A stretch of DNA of 64,000 nt from Mercurialis annua. Taxonomy: Eukaryota; Streptophyta; Magnoliopsida; Malpighiales; Euphorbiaceae. The position numbers were made by a program, and so were the translations under genes. Position 1 is the first letter of the stretch. Each line of letters opens with the position of its first letter. The stretch lies in assembly GCF_937616625.2 (NCBI RefSeq), contig NC_065571.1:12278501-12342500 (forward strand). The letters are read 5' to 3'. Under the pieces are notes generated by a model. That model made no database searches. It was not told the origin of the DNA and saw only the letters and a program-made list of their open reading frames with translations. Shown piece after piece: positions 22,373-34,967 of this stretch.

Positions 22373-22473
22373 AAATGTTAATGAAAGTGCAATTGGAAAG
22401 ATAACATTGCTTGATCCTGAAAAGTGGGATTAAAGTTATCCACGAAACTACGTTTTTAGAACGAATTATTATT

Positions 22474-22693
22474 TATGTCAAAAATAAATTTAAAAATTCA
22501 AACTAAATTTAATTTTATTAAATAAATTATTTAACATAGCCAGTAATGTAGTCAGAAATCAAAACTAAAAAGAGAAAAACACAATATCTTTTTCATAAAA
22601 TAGATGAAAATTATAATATATTAAAATTACGGGGGTTAATATATTATATTTTTAACATGAAAAACTGAAATTGTTGTTACTTCGAATTTCTGA
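22474..22693. repeat. Copy 2 of the 220-bp direct repeat
   Basis: Diverged copy of 21814-22033, 660 bp downstream, in the same orientation. The foldback element at 22130 lies between the two copies. Confidence 0.6.
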
Positions 22694-23220
22694 AAATGGC
22701 TCAATCCATCGGCATATTCCTACATTTTTTTTTTCACATAGGGTCCCTGCTCTAATATACCTCATCATTAAATACATGCACTTTTCACTTTTATCATCTC
22801 AGGATTAAATTCTGACATTATATTTAAGTAATAGTCCTAGTCACCAAAGTGACTTAACTTTTAAAGACTATTTAAAAAATTTAAATATATCAGTTATTTA
22901 TAGTCAAAGAATGACACTAAAAAATAATTATTAATTATAAATATAGGAGGTTATCTAAATATGAATCATTTTTATAATTACTAAAAATAAAAAGAAATTT
23001 ACTAACATATTTGGTAAATATGGATGTATAGCCAAAGATAACCTATATACATGTTTATTTGAATATGCTTGATTACTTGGTTATTTCTGTTTAAATATTA
23101 TAGTTTGATGTTATATATATTTAAGCATCACTCAAATGTCAACTTAAATATGTTGATTATTGTTATTTGTTTGAATCCGATAAAAAGAACTCAAAATATT
23201 AAATAGCTGAAAATGTATTA
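22694..23220. other. AT-rich intergenic DNA
   Basis: No gene or transposon end recognised. Confidence 0.5.
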
Positions 23221-24616
23221 ATGTTTACAGTTATGGACAATATTTTTACTTTGGGAAATGGATTGATCAAGTTCAACAGATTGAACTTTTCCGGCTGAAA
23301 CGAGCAGACTCATTACCAATTAGACGTAATGGATTTAGACCTAACTTTGTTTATTGATGAAAACCATACTATAGCTACTGAGGCTAGTTCTGAAGATGGA
23401 AAGTCTCTTTATGAGGCTAAGGAAAGATTAAATCGATTGACATTGAACTTGATAAGAATGACAGTGGCATAAAATGTTAAGTCATAGATTCCTAAGACAA
23501 ACTTTGCCAAGGATTTTATAAACAAAATCAAGAAGTATTCGCAATCAGACATTACTGATAAGTCTATTATGAGAACTCTAATGAGTGAGCTGACAATAGA
23601 TGAATTTGATTGGTCAAAATCAATTCATGATCATGTAACCTAAATGACCAACTTAGCCACCAAACCTAAGGGAACGAAAATGGATGTGAGTGAGTCCTTC
23701 CTCATACAATTCATTATCCACTCTCTTCCTCCTTGGACAGTTCTAAGTAAACTATAATACACTTAAAAAGAATTGGAACTTACACAAAATTAAGGCCATG
23801 CTAATTCGGAAAAATAAAAATTAAGGAAATTGAAGGATCACACCATCCAATTTTCTATTTATAATGAGGCTAGCAGCAATAAAGAAAAGCCATAAAAGAA
23901 ATAGAAAGGCAAGGACAAGTCTCATCTGAAAGTGAATGAGGGTCAAATTCAAAAGGGAAAGATGTATTTCTTTTATAAGATACTTGTACACTTCATAAAG
24001 ACATGTCATTAACGAAATGTTTGGTTTGAAAAGAAAGGTAAATATTTTGTTTTTGTATGAGAATCTAATTTAATTGAAGTGCCTAATAATACTTGGTGGT
24101 TAGATACTTGTGCCACTACTAATGTGTCACATATAATGCAGGGATTCCTTTCAATCCAGATTTTAAAAGAAATTGAGAAGTTCCTTTATACGGTAACATA
24201 ATGAAGGCGCAAATAAAAGGAATAGGAACGTATAGATTGATTTTAGACACCGGTTGTGATCTAGATCTTGAAAAGTGTCTCTATGTTCCTATATTATCAT
24301 AAATTTATTTTCTATTTTAAAGTTGAATGGATGTAATTTTTATTTTAAGATTGGTGATAGTTATTTTTCTATGTACAAGCATCAGTACTACAATGGTCGT
24401 GGTACATTAATAGATGGTTTATATCGTGTCAATCTTGATGTTAATTTTACTGAATCTTTGTTTTATATTGATCATAATATTGGTAGTAAATGTAGCGCAT
24501 ATAATGAATATTTTGCTTTTTTGTGGCATCCAATATTTGGTCTTATATCTAGAGAAAGGTTAATGAGGTTGAAGAAAAATAAAATTTCACCCCAACTAGA
24601 TTTTAGTGATTGATAT
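23221..24616 (+). pseudogene. Decayed Ty1/copia gag-protease fragment
   Basis: The plus strand reads, through frameshifts and stops, like a plant Copia Gag: LYEAKERLNRLTLNLIRMTV, then NKIKKYSQSDITDKSIMRTL, then DVSESFLIQFIIHSLPPW. A Lys-rich hinge follows, then the protease site WWLDTCATTNVSH at about 24094. There the catalytic D-T-G reads D-T-C, which should kill the enzyme. The pre-integrase domain follows (GTLIDGLYRVNLDVNF and LWHPIFGLISRERL; the usual H..LGH is altered). Sequence identity stops at DFSD, before integrase. No LTRs were found, so this is an old truncated relic. Confidence 0.85.
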
Positions 24617-25836
24617 GTGTGTGTCTGTTTGTGTATCTATTATCTCACGATATAAACTCCAAATCAGTTAAGAATATATTTGGGAAAAGTAAACAATGAT
24701 AGTACATATAACGCGATTCTAAAAATATGGTATATTTAACAAAATTACTAAAGATATTGGTAGATATAAATATTTTGCCTAATAAATATTAAGACTATAA
24801 ATTAAATTAATTAATCAAATAATAATTTATATACATATTCTATGATATGTTTAAATTTGAAATATAAATTATTTTTATCCATATAATGAAAGTAATAAAT
24901 AATAAATATAAAATAATATATTTTGAATGATATTCAACTAATAAGGTATATTCATATTGTTTTATGATATTATATTGAAAATATGAGTTATTTTATCCAT
25001 ATAATAAAAACAATATAATAATATTTTAATTTAATAGAAAATTAAAATTAAGTATAGAATATTATTGAATTGGTAAATATAACTAATTTTGTTAAGACCA
25101 TACTTAAATAAATATATAGTTAATATTAACTAAAAAATATATTTTTTTAAAATTTTAAAGTATTTATTTTTTTGATAATTAATATTAAATTATTTATATG
25201 GCATCGTATATATTATTTTAAATATTAAAAAATGACATATTCTAATAGTTCAATTATACTTAATTATTTTATAAGTTTATCATTGATGTAATTTTATAGA
25301 AAAACTTATGATATTAATTTTTTTGTTAAAATATATTTAGCCTTATTGTAAGTTTATTGTTAGATTAGATTTTATATCTTAAAATTTTATTTTAAACATA
25401 AAAAAGTATTAATTGCATTGTATCATCATCTGAAATTATTACCTAACTAATTTATGTACTTTTAAAAATATTTAGTCATTAAACAAATTCAAGGACTTGA
25501 TGTTAATAAAATAAAAGTTCGAGAATCCTATTTTGACAAAAATAAAAATATAGAAAGTGAACACGATAGATATATAAAATTAATTTTTACTCTCACTAAT
25601 GGCACGTGCAATATACACATTAATGGAAGGATTTGTTATTAACAAAATCAAAGTGTGTGGACTCAATCTGTACAAATTAAGGTCTAGGAACCATATATTA
25701 TTTTTTTTCACAAAGTGCATGAATTATTGTATGAATTTAGCCAATTGTATATCTCATTTTACAAATCATTGCTAGTTATTATTATAAGGGTTAACCTATC
25801 CTAAAATTTATATACTATTTATTTTTTATTTACTTC
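24617..25836. other. Very AT-rich DNA, nothing recognised
   Basis: This 1.2-kb stretch has no usable open frame or transposon terminus. It is the left flank of the LINE insertion. Confidence 0.55.
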
Positions 25837-27605
25837 GTCCCTAAACGATTTTTTTTTTGGCTAATTACCAAAAAAGCAAGAAAACCATTCATCACAAGCT
25901 GCTACAAGCTCAGCAAAACGAGCAACAACAAAACTGCAAAGGAAAACAACAGAACATAAACAAAGAACATAAACTTAAATACAAGCTATAATATTCTTAA
26001 AGCAATCTTCAACTCTTGTCCTCTTGACTCTAAAAATCATGCCATTCCTGGCTTTTCAGATGTAATAAACTGCAGCAGAGAACGTTTTCCTCCTCCTACA
26101 CGCTTCCATAGATCTACCACTAGCTCTTTTGGAGAAGAAAGAAACTTCTCTGTTCTAGGATAAACAAACTCTTCTGATACTTAGGTTATCCAGCACTTGC
26201 CTCCAAATGTCCCTTGAAAAACTACAATAAAAAAATAGATGCCATATATTCTCCTTGTGCACATTGCAAAGGCTGCAGACATCATCATTGATTACTTTTC
26301 ACTTTTATAACTTGTCTTTCGTAGACAGTCTATTATGAATAGCCATCCAGGCAATGAAGGCAAACCTGGGGATACTACCATGCTAAACAAGCTTCCACCA
26401 ATGTACTCTGTTGTTCTTGGGAACAAGCCTCTTCTAAACACTTCCAATGGTAAATCTACCATCAGGTCTAGCTCTACTAATCACCTAATCATTCACATCA
26501 CAACAAACTTTACAATTCTCTTTAATGTATTCATAGGCAGCATTTGTAATCTCATCCATGGGATCTGGCAGGCACCATCTATCATTTTTCCACAACTTAC
26601 TGATTTTGGTAGCTCTTTTAATATCAGACCCTTTAATGTCTATACCATGAAATCTCTCCTCCACAAACTGGCCATTCACCCAGGGATCACCCTAAAAGAA
26701 AAAGTTATCCCCATTACCTAGCTTATATTCAAACACAGAAGCAATGAAGGGTCTAATTTTCAGCATGTTCCTCCAGCTCCAAGAGCAGTCCAAGGGCTTA
26801 GATATACCCCATAAACTAGACAGCCTAAGCGTATTAATGATGACCCACTTAGCCCATAGAAAGGGTTTAAAGGATAAAATATTCCACACATTCTTAGCCA
26901 CAGCCGCAAAATTCCACATAAACACAGCTTTAACACCTAAACCACCTCATTTTTTACTAGAACAGACAGTACTGCATCTGACAGGACTACCCCTATTATC
27001 ATTATTACCATGCCACAAATATGTTCTACACTTTTCCTTTACCCCATTAATAACAGACTTAGGCAAAATGAACACTGAACACCAGTAAACATGCATACTA
27101 AGGAGCACAGAGTTAATTAATTGGCGTCTACCTGCATAGGAAAGGTACTTGGCATACCATGAAGATATTATGACTGCAATTCTATTAATCAGCTTATTAC
27201 ACATGCTTTTGGAAAGTTTAGAAGTCATGAAGGGTAAACCTGAGTATTTAACAGGAAGGTTACCCTCTTTAAATCCTATCCTATTCTGAATATCATCTTT
27301 CACAACCCAATTTGGGCCAACTTTTGGAGAGATTTGGAAACAGACCTGAAGTATTAGAGAACTATGAAAGAGCTATCTTGAGAATAGATACTGAATGAGA
27401 ATCACCATTACTGAACAGGAATAAGTCATCTGCAAAGGCCAAGTGACAGAGATTAATTTTCTTGCAGCTCTTGTGATGGATGAAACCAGAACCTTCTTTG
27501 GTGCACAACTTCAAACTTCTGGACCGATTGTCCATGCATAAAACAAAAAAAAGAGGGGAGATAGGGTCCTCCTGTCTTATGTCTCTAGCACTATGAAAAA
27601 AACTA

Positions 27606-27888
27606 CTCCCTCCGTCCTAATAGAGTTGTCCACTTTGAGAAAAATTTTTGCCCTAAAATTCTTGTCCACTTTCAAAAAGTAACTAACTTTTACACTCAAT
27701 TTTCCTATATTACCCCTATTTAAAATCCACTAATGAATAAAGTGAAAGTAAATTGCAAGTGGACCTTATAGTAAATAGGGGTATTATAAGAAAAGTAAGC
27801 AAAATTTTACAAAACCTATAAACAATAATTGCTTTTCTTAAACTGTGTGATAAAAGTAAAGTGGACAACTCTATTGGGATGGAGGGAG
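27606..27888. mobile_element. Stowaway-like miniature (MITE) inside the LINE
   Basis: The ends CTCCCTCCGTCC and GGATGGAGGGAG are flanked by TA (27604-27605, 27889-27890), as expected for Tc1/mariner-type Stowaway elements. The inner arms include AGTTGTCCACTTT. At 283 bp it is non-coding. It interrupts the LINE RT between SIQVNGE and the downstream FADD block. Confidence 0.88.
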
Positions 27889-28532
27889 TATAACTTTCCC
27901 CATTCACTTGAATAGAAAACATGGCACTCCTAATGCAACTAATCACCAACTTGATAAACTTGTTGTCAAAATTAAACCCCAGTAAGACTTCCTCAGTGAA
28001 ATCCCATTCTACAGTGTCATATGTTTTTTGGAGGCCAACTTTCATGGCACAAGAGCTTCCCTTCTATTTGTGATAATTTCTCACTAACTCATGGGCCAAT
28101 AAAATGTTGTCAGATATGCTTCTCTTAGGGACAAAAGCTGATTGACTCTTAAAGAATATTCTGTCCAAAATATTGCTCAACCTTTCCGCTAAAATCTTGG
28201 ATATAACTTTATACAGCACATTGCAGCAAGCAATTGGTCTGTAGTCACCTATTGTATCAGGGCCATCTTTCTTAGGGATTAATGTGATCATAGTAGAGTT
28301 GGCTTGCTTTAGTATTTTACCAGTGAAGAAAAACTCCTTAACGGTTTCTTAGATGTCCCTGTCAACTATACTCCAACTCTTCCTAAAGAAGCCACTACCA
28401 AAGCCATCAGGTCCAGGGGCTTTATCGACATCAATATGAAATAAGGCTCTTTTAATCTCATCAACATAAACCCTCTCACACAACATCTCATTCTCCTCAA
28501 TATTGACTCTTAAACCTTCTGCAAAAGTAATA

Positions 28533-28850
28533 CTCCCTCCGTCCCAATAGAGTTGTCCACTTTAAGAAATATTTTTGTCTCAAAACTCTTGTCCACTTTA
28601 AGAAATATTTTTGTCCCAAAACTCTTGTCCACTTTTAAAAAGTAACAATTTTTACACTAAACTTTTCCATATTACGCCTATTTAAAATCCACTAATGAGT
28701 AAATTAAAAGTAAATTGCAAATGGACCCTACATTAAATAAGTGTATGATAAGAAAAATAAGGAAAAAATTACAAAATCCATAAATAATGATTGTTTTTCT
28801 TAAACTGTGTGATAAAGGTAAAATGGACAATTCTATTGGGACGGAGGGAA
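28533..28850. mobile_element. Second Stowaway-like miniature with an internal duplication
   Basis: The ends CTCCCTCCGTCCC and GGGACGGAGGGAA are flanked by TA (28531-28532, 28851-28852). It belongs to the same family as 27606-27888 but is 35 bp longer. The difference is a 36-bp tandem duplication of TTGTCCACTTTAAGAAATA sequence near 28553-28625. It interrupts the LINE between endonuclease and RT. Confidence 0.88.
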
Positions 28851-30429
28851 TAGGATTAACATTTTTTTCTATTCTGCATTCTGCCTCCAAAGAACATTTT
28901 ATAGTGCTTTAGAATCTTTTCCCTAAGCTGCTCAGACTCATCAACATTTATCCCATTCCCATTTAATCTCACAATTCTTTTTCTAGCAACTCTTTGCTTC
29001 ATACATCCATGAAAGAAGTTGTTTCTGTCCCCCAACGTAATCCATTTCATTATGGACTTTTGTCTCAGCATGCTTTCCTCCCAGTAAATAAATTTAAAGA
29101 AATATTTATTAACTGCTCTTTCCTCCTCCATCAACTCAATACTATGAGGGTTAACCTGAAAATTCATCTGGAGCTTAATAAGAAGCTCTCTAATTTTGAC
29201 AATTCTGATAGAAATATTACTGAATTCTTTCTTATTAAGATTTTTAAGCTCAATTTTGGCATTTTTAATCTACTGATAGACTATGTACATATAGCACCCT
29301 CCACTATCCTCAACCCAGCCTATTTTGACTATTTCCATAAATCTTGGTGATCACACAAAACATTGAAAAATTTAAAACCATTCACGATTCTCACCCTATT
29401 TAACTACATCTTGACCACTATGGGAGTATAATCAGAAACACTTGGTGCTTGGACATCACTATAAGAATTTCTCCACTCCTCTAACCAAACATCATTGACA
29501 AAACACCAATTAATAGTTCTCCAAATTCAATAAGCCCCAAATTGGTTACTAGTCTAAGTGAATTTATTCCCAACTTTCTTTAACGCACTCACATTTGCAG
29601 CATTGATCCATTTTTTAAATTGATCATCAGCCTGCTCATCAATCTCATTACCTCCAACTCTACACCCATTACTCATCACAGAGTTAAAATCACCTAAGAT
29701 AATCCAATTAACATTTATCACTTTACTCATATTATTCAGCTGACTCGACAATTTAACTCTCTCAGCTGTAATGTAGGAACCATGAACAAAAGTAACCCAG
29801 CAATTCATAACATCACTCTCAATTTTTGTAATGAATAAACTTATTATGAACAACAATATCTTTAACTTTGATTTTATTCATATCAAACAAAACTCACACT
29901 TTACCCATATTAGAGCAAGAGTGATTATTGATTGACTCCAAACCATTAATTTTATTCTTCAAACTACTCCAAACATTCTCCCATTTATTAAAACTGACTC
30001 TGATTTCAGTAATACCAATAATACTTAAACTGTTCCTATTGATAAAAGCAACCATTTCAAATTGCTTGGTTGAATTGTTAGTCCCCTTCATATTCCATAC
30101 TCCTATCATCTATCAATATCTAGTAGTCTGGAGTTTAGTCTCGCCTTACTCCCTCTCGTACTAGTACTCATACTCCATTTATGATCTTTATCCTTATTAA
30201 TGTCATTTGGTTCAATCACTAGAGAACTAAAAGAGTTGATGATCTTAGTACTTTTACCATGATTAGGAACAATATCCTTCTCATTGTTTTTCAACTTCTC
30301 AATAACAGTTGGAGCTTCCATACTGGTGTTAATGATTCTCTCTTCCATAGGCTCAATCTTATCAATTGCATTATCAACATCTTCAACCTCAATGACATCT
30401 AACTTCTCAAGAGCTTTTCTAGTATCCTT

Positions 30430-31388
30430 ATTCACCTTGCACATACTCTTTGAATATCTCATTCTACAACATTTCTCACAGATCAATGGCTTCCACTCAT
30501 ATACAATTTTCTATTTGAAGGATACACCATTTTCGTCACATAATTCAACCACATTTGGAAAAGAACCCATTGCTTCCATCTCAACAAGGACTCTTGCAAA
30601 TCCTAATTTTGATCTACTAATTGTACACTGATCACAATAAAGTGGTTACCACAAACACTTCCTATTTTGCTCAATATTTTTAGAGACCAGAACTCACAAG
30701 AAAGTCCTCGTAATTGTAACCACACTGTCACCAATATAATCTTATTTGGATCCATGGACATTCTGGGTTGCTAATTCTTCAACGGTAATGGCTTCTGATC
30801 AAAGGTATAAGGGCCAGACCCCAAAACCTTGTTTCAATCCTCCTCTAATTGGAACTCGAATAGGAACATCGGTGAGTTGATTCTGATAACATTCAACAAA
30901 CCAAATTTTGACCATCTATTTCTCACAAACGCATTAATTCTCTCATATTTAGGAAACGTCCCATACACACATCCCACAGCAGCATTCCTCCATCTATGCT
31001 CTTCCTTGACAATATCTTTAGAACTAAAGCTAACGAATCTTGTCCCATCCCTAATCGAATGAGGGATGAATTTCAACTCACTATAATCACTTCTCTATCG
31101 ATTATCAAATAGGTTACTCCATTTCTTTTTGGGGTATTTAGCCTCCTCCATCTTCTTAGATTCATCACATTCAGGATTCTTCTCAATAATCTCTTCTGAA
31201 CTTTCAAAATCAATAGATCCACTCTCTACCAGCTTATTGATTTCATCACCAATAATCACAAAACTTTCCTCCTCAATTCTAGTATCAGTTATCTCAGCCT
31301 CATCAATTGGGTCATCAATTTTCTTCACTTCATCAATCTTCTTAGTCACATGAGTAGCAGTCATCTTCCTCTTGCGTTTTCTCGCCAT
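30430..31388 (-). pseudogene. LINE ORF1 (DUF4283-type, RNA-binding)
   Basis: ORF1 of plant L1 elements binds element RNA. It starts MARKRKRKMTATHVTKK at 31388 and stays open to 31095, an acidic and Lys-rich leader. After a stop it continues as FIPHSIRDGTRFVSFSSKD (31076) and KYERINAFVRNRWSKFGL, the DUF4283-like domain of plant LINE ORF1 proteins. Further stops follow. CEKCCRMRYSKSMC near 30450-30480 looks like the remains of the zinc knuckle. It is dead but in the expected order upstream of ORF2. Confidence 0.75.
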
Positions 31389-31509
31389 ACCGACAACAGT
31401 GAAGAACTAGGAAGCCCTAAATCTCAGGTGTTGAGAAAGAAACGAGAAGAGAGAAAAATTACTCTTATTATATTATTATTTCATAATTGTCCCTAAACAA
31501 TTTTTTTTT

Positions 31510-31778
31510 ACTTGGTCCTTTTATTTTCAAAAATTAATATGAAGGCTTTCTATTTCTTTACTTTTTTTGAGAGAGAATTGTATTTCTTTACTTAGTCTTT
31601 GTACTATCAAAATAGTTTTACTTGACCCTTAAGAGTGCACCACACTTCCGCACTTTTGTAAACAAAAGGACTTCATAAAATAATTTTTGAAAATACAAGG
31701 ACTAAGTAAAAAAAAATAGAAAGTACAAGCAATTTAGGATAGATTTTTTCTTATTTAAATTATTTGTTACTATAGAAT
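31510..31778. other. AT-rich spacer
   Basis: Nothing recognised; it contains several copies of the word ACTTGGTCCTT or ACTTAGTC. Confidence 0.4.
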
Positions 31779-31788
31779 ATTTTATAAA

Positions 31789-32092
31789 GGGTTAATGTTG
31801 AAAAAAATCACGAATTTTACAAGTTTTTCATTTTAATCAGTCTAAATTTTGTCATTTTCATGCACGGACTATTATTTTTTAAAACTTATATACGGCGCTG
31901 AGGTGACACTCATTCATTGGTGTAAAATGACATCCACCTCAGCGAATCACACCAATGGAGCCGTGACACCTCAACACCGTGTATGGATTTGAAAAAAAAT
32001 TGTAGTTTGTGCATGAAAATGACAAAATTTAAACTGCGTGATTAAAATGAAAAAACATGTAAAGTTCGTGATTTTTTTTTTTGACAGTATTC
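31789..32092. mobile_element. Foldback element, perfect 10-bp TSD
   Basis: The arms begin GGGTTAATGTTGAAAAAAAT and end TTTTTTTTTTTGACAGTATT, with inner words TCATTTTCATGCACGGACTA and GTGCATGAAAATGACAAAAT. ATTTTATAAA lies at 31779-31788 and 32093-32102. A truncated relative is at 47703-47947. No coding sequence. Confidence 0.78.
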
Positions 32093-32102
32093 ATTTTATA
32101 AA

Positions 32103-32675
32103 AATATTTTTTCAAATATGGACTGATTTATTATAAGAATAAAATAATGAATCGTGTCTGATTTTTATTAATTAGACATATTTTTTGTTTGCTATTTGAT
32201 TATAATTATTAGAGCTCGTGAAATTGGCGGATAGAACTGTCAAATTATTTTATTTAGATATTTTTTTTTAGATATTTCTTTCGGGTTAGTTATAATTGTG
32301 GATAGATTAAACTATTTTACATTTATCAAAAGAACACTTTGAATGTGAAAAAAAGAATCATGAATCCAGATTAGTGGGTGATTGGACCTATGGAATGGCT
32401 TTGTTTATCTAGATTAATGCATATAATCGAAGATATTCATATAGAACAAGTTGTTGGTAATCTGTAGCTAGAGTCATAATCTTTGATTTTGAAAAAGCTA
32501 ATATAGTTTTTGTTTGTTTTTCACAAAAGGTAAAATTTGCAATTTAATAATTCATTGACATTGATACCGAAGGCCCTAAAATATCAAGTAATGGAAATCT
32601 ATGATAATGAAAGATCCCTTTTTTTCAAACAGAAAAATAAAAAGAAAAAAATAAAAAGAAGTAATTTCATACATT
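32103..32675. other. AT-rich intergenic DNA
   Basis: No gene or transposon end recognised. Confidence 0.5.
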
Positions 32676-32685
32676 TGCATATACA

Positions 32686-33683
32686 GAATAAAGGATCACT
32701 TTACCCCCTCAATTTGATATAAAGTATAAAAAAAATTAAAATAGAAAAAAAGGATCACTTTTATCCTGAACATGGCAAAATTGATATAAAAACCTCCATC
32801 ACCACTCTCACCCAAGAGTGAGACATACTCTCCAATTTTGATGGTGGTTTTTTTTCCCAGGTGGTTTTTTATGGCAAAAAAATTAAAATGATCCTAATTT
32901 TTTTTAACATTTTAAATTAATACCAAATAAATTAAATAAAAAACAATTTAATTCCTTCAAATTAAAACTTTTATAAACAAATTAAACCCCCAATTTTAGT
33001 TTTTAACAAAAAATTAAATTTTTTATTTAATTTATATATTCATAATTTATAAAATTAAAAACCATAAAAAATACTTTTTATACATGAAAAAAATAATTTA
33101 CCCTACAGAACCAAAAATCGTCCCCCGGAATAGACCCGGTGGGTCTGTTCATCACAAAATCGATGAATAGACAATTGTTCATCACTTTCATAAAGAAAGT
33201 GATGAACGGATCCCACGGTTTTGTTCATCACTTTAATTACCAAAGGGGTCTGTTCAATTTCTCAAAGGAGATGAAACGATCCAGATGGGTTTGTTCATTT
33301 GGCGAGCTCCTCGCTAAAACGAGGAGCAAATAGCTCCTCAGGCAAGGAGCAAAACTCCGAGGAGGAGTTGCTTCTCCTCTGAGAAGAAGAGCATCATCTC
33401 CTCTTCTCTGGTGAGGAGGCTCCTCCTTCTTGCCGAATTTAAAAAAAAATCAAATTTATTTTAGAAAAATATTCAAAATGTCTCCTAAATTAATTGGAGT
33501 TTAATTATGATTAGTAAACATTTAAATATGATTAATTAAAAATTCACATTTTAATTAAAATGTCACGTCAGTATAAGGGAAATTTTTAACTGGTTATGTC
33601 AAGTTCAGGGTAAAAGTGATCTGATTTTTCAGTTTGGATTTTTTAATATTTTATACCAAGTTGAGAGGGGTGATCCTTTATTC
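32686..33683. mobile_element. 998-bp long-TIR element, Mutator-like (10-bp TSD)
   Basis: The ends GAATAAAGGATCACTTT and GGGTGATCCTTTATTC lie inside perfect 10-bp duplications TGCATATACA (32676-32685, 33684-33693). A second inverted pair, AGGATCACTTTTATCCTGAA and TTCAGGGTAAAAGTGATC, sits further in. The centre (33110-33435) is GC-richer than the arms and contains nested hairpins and three GTTCATCAC words. No transposase or known domain is visible. The centre could be captured DNA. Confidence 0.8.
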
Positions 33684-33693
33684 TGCATATACA

Positions 33694-34202
33694 TGTGTAA
33701 AGTATAGTTCAAATGTCAAAGTAGTTATCTTGATATATTAGGGTTTCAAGCTTTTAAAGTTTGCCTTATTTGATATCTAAGAATATGGAAGTAAATGAAA
33801 GTAGATGAAGATTATGATTTTCCATGATGGAAACTGGTTCATGCCCTTTGCCTACATTTTTTTTTTTTTGAAACTTTTGCCTACATAATACAAAAACAGG
33901 ACAATAGTATTTTTAAAATAAAGTTTAAATAATTAACTTACTTTATACTTATTCAATGGAAAAATTTTCCAAAACACCTTTTTTTAAATTTTCATTACAG
34001 CGGTATCCATATTTTAAAAATAATTCCATCGCGTACCTTTTTCATTTTTCAAATTACCTATTTAATTTCAAAAACACCCTTTCTGGTGTTTTTTATAGTG
34101 TAGTTAATGGTGTATTTTATGATGTATTGATAATATTTTTATAATGTATTTATAGTGTATCTACGGTGAGTAAACGCTTGACAAAAAAGGTATTATTATA
34201 AA
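33694..34202. other. AT-rich intergenic DNA
   Basis: Nothing recognised. A poly-T run lies near 33858-33868. Confidence 0.5.
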
Positions 34203-34546
34203 GGCCTAACGGTGTTAAAAAGTCAAATCTTTTCAACTTTTTGAAAATATATCTAAACTTTTTAAAAGTTGTAAATATATCCAAATTTTACAAATTCATT
34301 ATAAATCTATCCATTTTAGTAAAATTAATTTAATTATGCCTATAATAACAATTGAATATGTGATTTTTTTTCTTCAATATTGAACATAAAAATAATTGTC
34401 AATTATGATGTCACATGATTCGGATAAATTAATTTTAAAAATTATCAAATCAATTTTAATAAATTGAATAGATTTACAACTTTTGAAAGATTTGGATATA
34501 TTTTTAAAAGGTCAAAAAGGTTTGGCTTTTTTTATACTTTTAGGCC
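34203..34546. mobile_element. Foldback element (decayed 9-bp TSD)
   Basis: The ends GGCCTAACGGTG and TACTTTTAGGCC open arms of about 120 bp that include AAAAGTTGTAAATATATCC and its complement. The flanks TATTATAAA and TTCTATAAA may be an old 9-bp duplication. Non-coding. Confidence 0.65.
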
Positions 34547-34967
34547 TTCTATAAATATTTTATAAAATTGGGTAACGAATGTAATTAGTAATTTATAGTC
34601 CATTTTGCAATTATTTTCTGAAAATAGAGTACTTTGAGGATGATCCCTTATTTCATTTACTGGAGAAAATAATAATTCTTTTTCTTACTTCATTTTTAAC
34701 ATAATTGATTTATTTACATCTTGTCTAATAGCATCAAAATAATAATTTTAATTTGAGAGATTCAAACTTAAATATATCAGACTATTAAAAAATTATTACT
34801 ATTATTAAACATTTAATATTCTCTCCATTCAGTTTAAGAAGTAAAATTAATAGGGATAAACAAGATAAAAGAAAATGTTATCATATTTTATTAATTTTTA
34901 AGTAAATACAAGATGCCTAGGTTTGATAAAAATGTTTAACTGTGCAAAATGTTTAACTGGGAAATAT

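Larger units (their letters stand above)
25990..30109 (-). pseudogene. LINE ORF2: endonuclease, reverse transcriptase, zinc-binding C-terminus
   Basis: ORF2 nicks target DNA and reverse-transcribes the RNA in place. The endonuclease begins at 30109 (MIGVWNMKGTNNSTKQFE, later INVNWIILGDFNSVMS). The RT palm is clear at 28064-28291 (TLIPKKDGPDTIGDYRPIAC, then SQSAFVPKRSISDNILLAHE) and continues as KVGLQKTYDTVEWDF. Beyond the first miniature comes FADDLFLFSNG, the catalytic Asp pair, near 27430. The GLPFMTSKLSKSMCNKLINR region lies at 26947-27303. The zinc-binding end, CSLCNVHKENIWHLFFYC, is near 26230. Stops interrupt every domain, and the two miniatures split it further. Confidence 0.85.
25859..31488 (-). 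mobile_element. Full-length but dead L1-type LINE
   Basis: The element runs right to left, with a 5' UTR at about 31389-31488, ORF1, ORF2 and a 3' end with an A-tail (T-run on the plus strand at 25849-25858). The flanks share GTCCCTAAAC(G/A)ATTTTT: 25837-25858 on the left and 31489-31509 on the right, a target duplication of about 20 bp typical of LINEs. Two Stowaway-like miniatures (27606-27888, 28533-28850) were inserted later. Many stops and frameshifts show it is inactive. Without the miniatures it would be about 5.0 kb. Confidence 0.88.

Noticed and set aside
26335..27088. Plus-strand open frames of 114-128 codons
   Set aside because: They are antisense shadows of the LINE ORF2 zinc-binding and RT regions, which read clearly on the minus strand.
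28994..29350. Plus-strand 118-codon open frame
   Set aside because: Antisense to the LINE region between endonuclease and RT; no resemblance to any protein.
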